In this document: in pieces, positions 26,656-35,044 of the stretch
Position numbering within the stretch: the stretch's first letter is position 1
Layout of the letters: every line of letters starts with the position of its first letter
Assembly: GCA_963799315.1 (NCBI GenBank)
Contig: CAWCWP010000001.1
Coordinates: 372,001-436,000 of the forward strand
Direction of reading: 5' to 3'
From: Parerythrobacter_A sp963799315
GTDB lineage: Bacteria > Pseudomonadota > Alphaproteobacteria > Sphingomonadales > Sphingomonadaceae
Length of the DNA stretch: 64,000 bases
Notes under the pieces: generated by a model
What the model was told of the DNA's origin: nothing
Databases searched by the model: none
The model's input: only the letters and a program-made list of their open reading frames with translations
Position numbers and translations under genes: made by a program

Positions 26656-26658
26656 GTA

Positions 26659-27759
26659 TTGCTAGATTTAGCCATCATCCTGCCGACGCTGAACGAGCGC
26701 GACAATGTCGCGCCACTGGTCGCGCGTATCGATAAGGCGATGGGCAGTGTTGAATGGGAAGTCATCGTGGTCGATGACGACAGCGCCGACGGCACCGCCG
26801 ATGCCGCGCGCGCACTGGCCGCGAACGATCCGCGCATTCGCGTTATACAGCGCATCGGCCACGGATCGGGCCGGCGCGGACTGGCCTCCGCCGCGATCGA
26901 GGGCATGTGCGCCACCGCCGCGCCATTCGTGGCGGTGATGGATGCCGACCACCAGCACGATCCGGCGCTGTTGCCTGCGATGCTGGCGGCGGTGCAGGGC
27001 GGGCAGGCGGATCTTGCGATGGCCAGCCGCTTTGCCGACGGAGCCAGCGCGGCGGGGCTGGCGGATGCGCGGCGCGAGGCGGCGTCGGGCCTTGCCAACA
27101 GGATTGCACGGCGGCTGACCGGCACCGAGCTGACCGACCCGATGAGCGGGTATTTCCTGCTGGAAACCGCGCGCCTGCGTACGCTTGCGCCGCGTCTTTC
27201 TGGGATTGGTTTCAAGATCTTGCTCGACATACTTGCGACATCGCCCGAACCGCTGCGCGTGCGCGAAGTGCCGATGCAGTTCGCGGCGCGGCGCAGCGGG
27301 GAGAGCAAGCTGGATCGTGCCGTCGCGTTCGAGTTTCTGGTGGGACTGTACGAGCGCACCTTCGGGCGGCTGGTGCCGGTGCGGTTCGCGCTGTTCGGCA
27401 CGGTCGGCGCGCTGGGCGTGCTGGTGCACTTCCTCGTCCTCGCGCCGCTCTATCCGGGTGTGACCGCGACCTTCTGGAAGGCGCAGGCCGTCGCGACGTT
27501 TGCGGCGATGACGTTCAATTTCTGGCTTAACAACTGGCTGACCTATCGCGACCGGCGGCTTGTCGGGGCGGGCGCGATGTTGCGCGGCTGGCTGGGCTTT
27601 TGCGGCACCTGCGCAGTGGGGGCGCTGGCGAATGTGGCGATGGCGGCGTTTCTGGTGGAGCGCGGTGTTTACTGGGCCTTGGCCGCGCTGGCGGGGATCG
27701 TGGTGGGTGCGGTGTGGAATTACGCGCTGTCGAGCCGGTTTGTCTGGGGGCAGTATTAA
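26659..27759 (+). CDS. Family 2 glycosyltransferase fused to a GtrA-like membrane domain
   Basis: This 366-residue fusion has a DPM1-type GT2 domain (residues 1-230) with I-I-L-P-T-L-N-E-R-D-N-V, V-V-D-D-D-S-A-D-G-T and the M-D-A-D-H-Q-H-D-P metal site, followed by a four-helix GtrA domain (F-A-L-F-G-T-V-G-A-L-G, W-L-N-N-W-L-T-Y-R-D-R-R). It probably moves a sugar from a nucleotide donor to polyprenyl phosphate and flips it. TTG 26659 is preceded by GGGGAGG; the ATG at 26654 is out of frame. A PMT-type transferase that could use such lipid-linked sugars is convergent downstream. Confidence 0.9.
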   Translation: MLDLAIILPTLNERDNVAPLVARIDKAMGSVEWEVIVVDDDSADGTADAARALAANDPRIRVIQRIGHGSGRRGLASAAIEGMCATAAPFVAVMDADHQHDPALLPAMLAAVQGGQADLAMASRFADGASAAGLADARREAASGLANRIARRLTGTELTDPMSGYFLLETARLRTLAPRLSGIGFKILLDILATSPEPLRVREVPMQFAARRSGESKLDRAVAFEFLVGLYERTFGRLVPVRFALFGTVGALGVLVHFLVLAPLYPGVTATFWKAQAVATFAAMTFNFWLNNWLTYRDRRLVGAGAMLRGWLGFCGTCAVGALANVAMAAFLVERGVYWALAALAGIVVGAVWNYALSSRFVWGQY

Positions 27760-27792
27760 GAAACCTGTTGTGAGGTCGGCACGAATTCAGGG

Positions 27793-27954
27793 TTCGCGCA
27801 GAGATCGCAGAGGAAATGAGAACTCAGAGGGCGCTGCGCCGCAGGCATATTTAGTTCAATGCGTAAACTTTGCACGAGACAAGGTAATTGAAAGCGGCTC
27901 CGCCGCAGGCGCGACATCTCTGCGTCCCCATTTCCTCTGCGATCTCTGCGCGAA
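27793..27954. repeat. 162-bp element with perfect 26-bp terminal inverted repeats
   Basis: Bases 27793-27818 are the exact reverse complement of 27929-27954 (ttcgcgcagagatcgc... and ...gcgatctctgcgcgaa). The interior carries two gcgcc/gccgcagg-type motifs. It fills the 258-base gap between two convergent genes (27759 and 28018), where a bidirectional terminator would sit. The size and termini also suit a MITE-like element. No gene is seen in the gap. Confidence 0.8.
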
Positions 27955-28017
27955 ACAAACCTCTTAAAGCGAGAATAGCGCCCGAACGCTCTGGATTGCC
28001 GCTCGCAATGACGGGGA

Positions 28018-29301
28018 CTAGCGCCATCCCGCAAACCAGGCCCAGGTCGTGAAGCTCTGCTCGCCTGCCAGCGGGGCCGCGCTCAGGATCGGGTACCAGA
28101 ACGCGAACACGCCGCCCGCACCCGCCAGCACCGCCAGCGCCAGCCAGCGTCGCCATCGTCCGCCCGCCTGCCACAGCGCATCCAGCGCCATCGCCAGCGC
28201 GGCCAGCAGGAAGCAGCTCGGCAGGAAATAGTGGTAGTAGAACTGCACCGGTTTATCGACCACCGCCCACATGCCGACGCCGACCGCATATAGCACCACC
28301 ACCGCCGCCGCGTCCCACCGCCGCTGGCGCCATGCGGCCCAAGCCGCCCAGCCAAGCGCGGGCAGCCCCGCCAGCATGGTCAGCGGATTGCCGATCAGCA
28401 TGATGCCGCGCTGCGCCCCGTCGGTGTCTTCGTACAGATACCAGATCGCGCGCAGGTTCAGCACCCAGTCGGGCCACTGGCTCTGATAGGGATGCACCGC
28501 GATGACCGACGATTGCAACCGCAGGATTTCGGTATGCAGCGCGATGAACCCGTCCGGCTGCAACGGGTCGGACGGCGCGAAATGCGCGGGCAGGAAGGTC
28601 AGCCAATAGACCGTCAGCGGCAAGGCACCGAGCAACAGCGCCGCCTCCCACAAGGCGATGCCGGGCACCGGCGCACCCCGGCGACTGGTCAGCAGCCTGC
28701 GCCGCCCCGCCGCCAGTCGCGCGGCGAAGAACGCCAGCCCCGGCAGCATGGCGAGCACCAGCACGTTCCACTTGGACCCCATCGCCAGCCCCAGCGCGAC
28801 GCCGGCCAGTGCCAGCCGCCGGCGTCCCGTCTCTGGCTGCCGAACCGCGCCTGCGCACTGCCACAGCGCCACGAGGAAGAACGCCACCATGAACACGTCC
28901 AGCATCGCGATCCGCGCATGGATGAACAGCGCGAAGCCGGTCGCCAGCAGCCACCCGCAAGCGAGGCTGGCGAACCGTGTGCCAGTCGCATGCCACACCG
29001 CGCGCATTCCGGCATACAGCGCCAGCATCCCAGCCAGCAGCGGCATGATCCGCCAGCCGAACGGTGTGTCGCCAAAGACAGCCATGCCACCTGCGATAAA
29101 CAGCTTGCCCAGCAGCGGATGCTCGCGGTTGATCCAGCCCCAATCCTCCAGCAGCGCACGCGCGGCGGGCAGGTAATGCACCTCGTCGAACAGCGGCCCC
29201 GACGGGATCGTCAACCGGACCAGCGCCAGCGCACCGAAGGCCAGCACCAGCGCGGCGGACCAGCGCCACGGATCGTTCTGATGCGGATAGGCGTGTGACA
29301 T
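28018..29301 (-). CDS. Dolichyl-phosphate-mannose--protein mannosyltransferase-like (PMT) membrane glycosyltransferase
   Basis: This 427-residue polytopic protein starts at ATG 29301. The acidic D-E motif of the first periplasmic loop is F-D-E-V-H-Y-L-P, with R-E-H-P-L-L-G-K-L following. About ten membrane helices and the family's M-G-S-K-W-N-V and Y-Y-H-Y-F-L-P-S-C segments follow. It transfers a sugar from a polyprenyl-phosphate donor to a protein or glycan. The convergent GT2-GtrA gene could supply that donor. The open frame upstream of 29301 is not coding. Confidence 0.9.
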   Translation of the reverse strand: MSHAYPHQNDPWRWSAALVLAFGALALVRLTIPSGPLFDEVHYLPAARALLEDWGWINREHPLLGKLFIAGGMAVFGDTPFGWRIMPLLAGMLALYAGMRAVWHATGTRFASLACGWLLATGFALFIHARIAMLDVFMVAFFLVALWQCAGAVRQPETGRRRLALAGVALGLAMGSKWNVLVLAMLPGLAFFAARLAAGRRRLLTSRRGAPVPGIALWEAALLLGALPLTVYWLTFLPAHFAPSDPLQPDGFIALHTEILRLQSSVIAVHPYQSQWPDWVLNLRAIWYLYEDTDGAQRGIMLIGNPLTMLAGLPALGWAAWAAWRQRRWDAAAVVVLYAVGVGMWAVVDKPVQFYYHYFLPSCFLLAALAMALDALWQAGGRWRRWLALAVLAGAGGVFAFWYPILSAAPLAGEQSFTTWAWFAGWR

Positions 29302-29387
29302 TGCGGGATGCGCTAAGGCGCGCCCATGTCGCGCGCAAGACCCTTCGCGCTTGACGAACCGATAGCTGTCGCGCCACCGCTGCGCCC

Positions 29388-30609
29388 ATGAAAAAGACCA
29401 CCGGCATGGACCGTTCGACAACCCGGAACTGGCGCCCCGCGACGCAGGCCGTGCGCGGCGGCACCTGGCGCAGCGAGCAGGGCGAGACGAGCGAGGCGCT
29501 GTTCCTGACCAGCGGCTATACCTACGACGATGCCGCCACCGTCGCAGCGCGGTTCGCGGGCGAAGCCGAGGGCATGACCTATTCGCGGCTCCAGAACCCG
29601 ACCGTCGCGATGCTGGAAGAGCGCATCGCCCTGCTGGAAGGTGCCGAAGCCTGCCGCGCACAGGCCAGCGGGATGGCGGCGATGACGGCGGCGCTGCTGT
29701 GCCAGCTCTCGGCGGGCGACCACTGCGTTGCGGCGCGCGCGGCGTTCGGGTCGTGCCGCTGGCTGGTCGACAGCCTGCTGCCGCGCTTCGGCATCGAAAC
29801 CACCGTGATCGACAGCGCCGACGATGCGGCGTGGGAAGCGGCGATCCAGCCCAATACAAAGGTCTTCTTCTTCGAAACGCCCGCCAACCCCACGCTCGAT
29901 ATCGTCGATCTTGCGCGTGTCTGCGCGCTGGCCAAGGCGCATGGCATCGTGACGGTGGTGGACAACGCCTTCGCCAGCCCCGCCTTGCAACGCCCGATGG
30001 AATTCGGCGCGGATGTTGTGGCCTACAGTGCGACCAAGCTGATGGACGGGCAGGGCCGCGTGATGGCGGGCGCGATTTGCGGCAGCGAGGAATGGATCAC
30101 CGAAACGCTGATGTCGTTCCAGCGCAATACCGGCCCGACGCTCGCGCCGTTTAATGCCTGGGTGGTGCATAAGGGGCTGGAGACGCTATCGTTGCGCGCG
30201 CACCGGCAAAGCGAGAATGCGCTGGCGCTGGGGCAATTCGTCGAGGACCGCTTGGCTGCGAAAGGCGGACGGATGCTGCATCCGGGCCTTGCCAGCCACC
30301 CGCGCCACGATCTTGCGGCGAAGCAGATGGACGCGTTCGGCCCGATCTTCAGCTTCGAGGTTCCGGGCGGGCGTGAACAGGCCCATGTCGTGCTGGACGC
30401 GCTGGAACTGGTCGATATCAGCAACAATATCGGCGATACGCGCAGCCTGATGTGCCACCCGGCCAGCACCACGCATGCCGGAATGGAGACAGGACGCGCG
30501 CACCGAAATGGGCGTGACCGAGGGGCTGCTGCGCATCAATGTCGGGCTGGAAGATATTGCCGACATCACCGAAGACATGGACCGCGCACTCGGCGCGGCG
30601 GGGATTTAG
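29388..30609 (+). CDS. metZ: O-succinylhomoserine sulfhydrylase (apparent frameshift)
   Basis: This Cys/Met-metabolism PLP enzyme makes homocysteine from O-succinylhomoserine and sulfide. It includes T-Y-S-R-L-Q-N-P-T-V, A-S-G-M-A-A-M-T-A, V-D-N-A-F-A-S-P and the PLP lysine in S-A-T-K-L-M-D-G-Q-G-R (Lys217). One extra base at 30489 breaks the C terminus. Removing it restores Q-D-A-R-T-E-M-G-V-T-E-G-L-L-R-I-N-V-G-L-E and a TAG stop at 30607-30609, giving about 406 residues. ATG 29388 is used; ATG 29406 is an alternative. The dsbA-like gene follows after three bases. Confidence 0.9.
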
Positions 30610-30612
30610 CGC

Positions 30613-31236
30613 ATGACCCTTTCTTCCGATGACACGTCCGTGGAACTGCTGTTCGATTTCGTCAGCCCTAACGCCTACCTCGTGTGGGAGCCGTTGAAGG
30701 CGATTGCGGCCGAACACGGTGCCACCGTGCAGGTAACCCCGGTGTTCCTAGGCGGGATGCACAAGCTGACCGGCAATGCCCCGCCCATGTTCCGCGATGC
30801 CGATGTGAAAGGCAAGAACGCCTATGCCATGCTGGAAATGCGGCGGTTCATCGCGAAGCACGGGCTGGACCGGTTCACCATGAACCCCGGTTTCCCGTTC
30901 AATTCCATCACCCTGCAACGCATGCTGACCGCGCTTTCGCATCAGGACCGGATCACGATGGTCGATGCGCTGCTGCCGCCGGTTTGGGAACGCGGGCTGG
31001 ACGTCACCGATGCGGACGAAGTCGCGACAGCTCTGGCTTCAGCTGGCCTCGACGCAGGTGCGCTGGCGGCAAAGGCACAGGACGCGGCGGTAAAACAGGC
31101 GCTGGCCGACGCTACAGACAATGCAGTTGCGCGCGGTGCATTCGGTATCCCGACCATGTGGGTCGCCGGGGACGGGCGAAACGAGATGTTCTTCGGCAAA
31201 GAGCGGCTAGGGCAGATCGCAGAGGCGCTTGCATAA
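30613..31236 (+). CDS. DsbA/2-hydroxychromene-2-carboxylate isomerase family protein
   Basis: This 207-residue thioredoxin-like protein has the kappa-GST/HCCA isomerase pattern: L-L-F-D-F-V-S-P-N-A-Y-L near the N terminus with Ser where DsbA has Cys, N-P-G-F-P-F-N-S, and G-A-F-G-I-P-T-M-W-V near the C terminus. Such enzymes isomerise naphthalene-pathway intermediates or act as glutathione-dependent isomerases. It starts three bases after metZ and is probably cotranscribed. The natural substrate is unclear. Confidence 0.88.
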   Translation: MTLSSDDTSVELLFDFVSPNAYLVWEPLKAIAAEHGATVQVTPVFLGGMHKLTGNAPPMFRDADVKGKNAYAMLEMRRFIAKHGLDRFTMNPGFPFNSITLQRMLTALSHQDRITMVDALLPPVWERGLDVTDADEVATALASAGLDAGALAAKAQDAAVKQALADATDNAVARGAFGIPTMWVAGDGRNEMFFGKERLGQIAEALA

Positions 31237-31304
31237 AGCGTTTTGTGCTGGACGCTCGATGGTATTATGCCGGATATCAGACAGGCGGCAAAAAAGGGGG
31301 CGTG

Positions 31305-33311
31305 ATGGCGTATCGATATTGGGTGGCGCTGCTGGCTTGCCTGACATTGGGCGCGCCCGCCCAGGCGCAAGATGATGCGCAAGCTCCGCCTGCTGCGCCG
31401 GCCACATCCGCCGCAGCCGAGACCGGCCCGCCGGCGCACATTGCCACCTCCGCCTTTGCCGGACGCAACGATTTCGTCGATGCCAGCCTTTCGCCAGATG
31501 GCGGGCGGTTTGCCTTCAGCATTACGATCGACGGCACCAGAATGCTGTCCTTCTACGACGCCGCTACGATGGAGGCGCTTCGCAGTATCCCGCTCACGAA
31601 GGATCTCGACCTCAACTGGTTCCGCTGGGCCGGGAACGACCGTATCGTCTATTCGCTCGGCGGCAAGCTGACGATCGGTGCGCGCGAGGTGTATATCAGC
31701 CGCGCCTACGCATACGATTTTGCTAAGAACGAAAAGCACTATCTCGGCTTTGCGAAACAGGCGTTGATCGGCGACGATGTCATCCATGTCGATCCCGCAG
31801 GCGGCTTCGTGCTGCTCGACGTGGCGCAGGACATGTATAGCTGGCCCGACGTGTGGCGCTTTCCGCTGGACGGATCGGGCGCGCAGGCGGCGGTCAAGGT
31901 GCAACCGGCGCGCAAGGATGTCGGCGACTGGCTGGCGGACGATGCGGGCGTGGTGCGGATGGGCTACGGGCGGTTGTCCAGCGGACGGCTGTATGTGACC
32001 TACCGCTCCGGCCCGGACGACAGCTGGAACCGCGTCGCCCGCGCCAAGCGTGACAGTGATGAAGAGGAGATGTGGGACGGCATCGGCCTGTTCGCCGGTT
32101 CGGACACCGGATACGCGCTGATCCCGGACGCGGAAGGGCGCGAGGCTCTTTATGAATTCAATTACGCCGCGGGCGAGGTCGGGAAAACCGTCCATGCCGT
32201 GCCCGGCCAGTCGATCGGTTCCGTTCTTGGATCGCGCGGTCGGGTGCAGGGTGTCGGCTATACCGATGACGAATACCGGTCGCACTGGTTCGATCCGGCG
32301 ATGGCGGAACACCAGCGCATGCTGGAACAGGTGTTGCCCGATACCAGCGTGCGGATTTTGTCGGTCAGCGACGACGAGACGCGCATGATCATCTATACCG
32401 GCACCGCCGCCGATCCAGGTGCGCTGTATATTTACACCCCTGCCGAACGGCAGCTTGCCCTGTTCGACAATGTGCGGCCCGGCATGGACCCCGCTGATCT
32501 GGTCCGGCCCGAAGCGGTGGATATCGCCACGCGCGACGGACAGAACATCCGCGCTTACCTGACCCTGCCGCGAGGTCGTGCGGCAAAGGGCTTGCCGCTA
32601 ATCATCCTGCCGCATGGCGGACCGTTCGGCGTGCGCGACACGCTGCGCTACGATGACGAGGTGCAGCTGTTGGCCAATCGCGGCTATGCCGTGCTGCAAC
32701 CCAATTATCGCGGGTCGGGTGGCTATGGCCGGTCGTTCGAGAAACTGGGCGAAGGCCAGGTCGGACGGGCGATGCAGGACGATCTGGACGATGCGCGTGC
32801 CTGGGCGGTCGACAAGGGCGTCGTCGACGGGGACCGCGTCTGCATGGTCGGCGGCAGCTATGGCGGATACGCCGCCCTGTGGGCCGTGCTGCGCAATCCC
32901 GAACTGTATCGATGCGCGGCGAGCTGGGCCGGAGTGACCGACTGGGACGATCTGTTGCGATACGACCGCAACTATCTGGGACGACGTGGCTATCGCGCCC
33001 AAAAAGGGCGGTTGCGCGGCGAAGACAAGCTGGATCTGGACGAGGTGTCGCCCGTCGAGATGGCGGAAACGCTGAAGCGGCCCGTGCTGCTGGCGCATGG
33101 CAGGACCGACCGCCGCGTCCCGTTTGCGCAATACGAGACGTTCGTGCGCGCCACCCGCGATGCGCCGGTGCCAGTGGAAACGCTGGAGCTGGACGAGGGC
33201 CACAGCTTCACTGATGCTGTTACCGAGCAGGCCTGGTACGATGCGCTGGAAGCCTTTTTGGCAGAACATAATCCTGCCGATACGCCTGTCGGCAGTGAAG
33301 CACTGCGGTAA
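31305..33311 (+). CDS. Exported S9 family (prolyl oligopeptidase-type) peptidase, copy 1
   Basis: This 668-residue protein starts at ATG 31305 with the signal peptide W-V-A-L-L-A-C-L-T-L-G-A-P-A-Q-A. An N-terminal beta-propeller region is followed by an alpha/beta hydrolase domain with V-G-G-S-Y-G-G-Y (Ser518), H-G-R-T-D-R-R-V-P (Asp) and E-G-H-S-F (His). It would trim peptides in the periplasm. Copy 2 at 35045 is closely similar (shared P-N-Y-R-G-S-G-G, M-Q-D-D-L-D-D-A, A-S-W-A-G-V-T-D-W), with a SulP transporter between. Confidence 0.93.
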   Translation: MAYRYWVALLACLTLGAPAQAQDDAQAPPAAPATSAAAETGPPAHIATSAFAGRNDFVDASLSPDGGRFAFSITIDGTRMLSFYDAATMEALRSIPLTKDLDLNWFRWAGNDRIVYSLGGKLTIGAREVYISRAYAYDFAKNEKHYLGFAKQALIGDDVIHVDPAGGFVLLDVAQDMYSWPDVWRFPLDGSGAQAAVKVQPARKDVGDWLADDAGVVRMGYGRLSSGRLYVTYRSGPDDSWNRVARAKRDSDEEEMWDGIGLFAGSDTGYALIPDAEGREALYEFNYAAGEVGKTVHAVPGQSIGSVLGSRGRVQGVGYTDDEYRSHWFDPAMAEHQRMLEQVLPDTSVRILSVSDDETRMIIYTGTAADPGALYIYTPAERQLALFDNVRPGMDPADLVRPEAVDIATRDGQNIRAYLTLPRGRAAKGLPLIILPHGGPFGVRDTLRYDDEVQLLANRGYAVLQPNYRGSGGYGRSFEKLGEGQVGRAMQDDLDDARAWAVDKGVVDGDRVCMVGGSYGGYAALWAVLRNPELYRCAASWAGVTDWDDLLRYDRNYLGRRGYRAQKGRLRGEDKLDLDEVSPVEMAETLKRPVLLAHGRTDRRVPFAQYETFVRATRDAPVPVETLELDEGHSFTDAVTEQAWYDALEAFLAEHNPADTPVGSEALR

Positions 33312-33407
33312 TCAGATCAGGGCCGGGTGGTGGTGCGCCGGTTGTGCATTGCAGCATAAGCGGCTAGGCGGCGCGCGACCTTTTTACGTATTCCACGAAA
33401 GCCCGCC

Positions 33408-34955
33408 ATGACCCAAGCCGCGTCCCCCACCGTCGCGATCCCCGCCGCGCGCCGTAGCTACGCGTCACGGTATTTCGGCGAATGGTTCGGCAATATCCGC
33501 GCCGATATCCTCGCGGGCATCGTCGTTGCGCTGGCTTTGATCCCGGAAGCCATCGGGTTTGCGCTGATCGCGGGCGTCGATCCCAGCGTCGGGCTGTATG
33601 CCAGTGTGGCGATTGCGATGGTGATCGCGCTGGTCGGCGGGCGGCCCGGCATGATCTCCGCCGCGACCGCCGCCGTGGCCGTGGTGGTGGTGCCGCTGGT
33701 GCGCGAATACGGGGTGGAATACCTGTTCGCTGCGACCATACTAATGGGGCTGATACAAGGCGTCGCCGCCATCCTGCGGCTGGACCTGCTGATGCAGTTC
33801 GTCAGCCGCAGCGTCATTACCGGCTTCGTCAACGCGCTGGCGATCCTGATCTTCATCGCACAGATTCCGCAGCTCGATCCCCGCACCGACGGCGTAACCT
33901 GGGTGACATATGCGATGGTCGCCGCCGGTCTCGCCATGATCTACGGCGTGCCGCGCCTGACCAAGATGGTGCCCAGCCCGCTGGTCGCCATCGTCATTCT
34001 GACCGCCGTGGCGGTGGTCTGGGGCGCACCGGTCATCTCCGTGGGCCAGATGGGCGAGCTGCCCACCGGCCTGCCGTCCTTGACCTGGCCCGACGTGCCG
34101 CTGACGCTGGAAACGCTGCGCATCATCGCGCCCTATTCGATCACGATGGCTGCTGTCGGCCTGCTGGAAAGCCTGCTGACCGCGCAGATCGTGGATGACA
34201 TGACGCATACGGACAGCAACAAGCGGCAGGAAGTGGCCGGGCAGGGCTTCGCCAACTTCGTCGCGGCATGTTTCGGCGGCATGGGCGGATGCGCGATGAT
34301 CGGGCAGTCGGTCATCAATGTCGCCAGCGGCGGACGCGGGCGGCTGTCCACCTTCGTTGCGGGCGCGTTCCTGCTGTTCCTGCTGACCGTGCTGGGCAGC
34401 TATGTCGGCGCGGTGCCGATGCCGGCGCTGGTGGCGGTGATGATCATGGTGTCGATCGGCACGTTCAGCTGGAACTCCATCCCCAACCTGCGCGTCCATC
34501 CACCCGCCAGCAGCGCGGTTATGCTGGCGACGGTCGCGGTCACGGTGTGGACGCACGACCTTGCGCTGGGCGTGCTGACCGGCGTGCTGCTCTCCGGCAT
34601 CTTTTTCGCAGGCAAGGTGCGCAATATGTTCACCGTGGAGCGGGTGCGCCGCCCGCACAGCAGCGTGTATCACATCAGCGGGCAGGTCTTCTTCGCCAGC
34701 GTGGACAAGTTCGTGGCAATGCTCGGTCCGGAAAGCCGCTATGCCGACGCCTCCGACACCGTGGTGATCGACGTCAGCAAGGCGCATTTCTGGGACATCT
34801 CGGCCATCGGCGCGCTGGAAAAGGCGGTGGACCGCATGCGCCGCAATGGCCGCCACACCCGCATTGTCGGCCTCAACACCGCCAGTGCCGACCTGTTCGA
34901 CCGCCACGCGCTGGAGGATCGCACGGGTCTGGAGCAGGGGCTGGCACCGCATTGA
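33408..34955 (+). CDS. SulP family anion transporter with STAS domain
   Basis: This 515-residue permease has an N-terminal SulP signature (A-G-I-V-V-A-L-A-L-I-P-E-A-I-G-F-A), ten or more membrane helices, and a cytoplasmic STAS domain from about residue 400 (T-V-V-I-D-V-S-K-A-H-F-W-D and T-R-I-V-G-L-N). Members carry sulfate, bicarbonate or other anions; the substrate cannot be read from sequence. It lies between two paralogous S9 peptidase genes on the same strand. Confidence 0.94.
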   Translation: MTQAASPTVAIPAARRSYASRYFGEWFGNIRADILAGIVVALALIPEAIGFALIAGVDPSVGLYASVAIAMVIALVGGRPGMISAATAAVAVVVVPLVREYGVEYLFAATILMGLIQGVAAILRLDLLMQFVSRSVITGFVNALAILIFIAQIPQLDPRTDGVTWVTYAMVAAGLAMIYGVPRLTKMVPSPLVAIVILTAVAVVWGAPVISVGQMGELPTGLPSLTWPDVPLTLETLRIIAPYSITMAAVGLLESLLTAQIVDDMTHTDSNKRQEVAGQGFANFVAACFGGMGGCAMIGQSVINVASGGRGRLSTFVAGAFLLFLLTVLGSYVGAVPMPALVAVMIMVSIGTFSWNSIPNLRVHPPASSAVMLATVAVTVWTHDLALGVLTGVLLSGIFFAGKVRNMFTVERVRRPHSSVYHISGQVFFASVDKFVAMLGPESRYADASDTVVIDVSKAHFWDISAIGALEKAVDRMRRNGRHTRIVGLNTASADLFDRHALEDRTGLEQGLAPH

Positions 34956-35044
34956 GGTCAGTATCATCGGGGCCGCTGCCGTCCCGCTTGCCTTGTGCGC
35001 CGCGTCCGGTAGGTTCGGCGAGCAGTTTCAAAGGGGAGCGGGCG

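Noticed and set aside
29302..29387. SAM-type riboswitch ahead of metZ
   Set aside because: Alphaproteobacterial met genes often carry one, but I could not find a SAM-II or related consensus in this 86-base gap.
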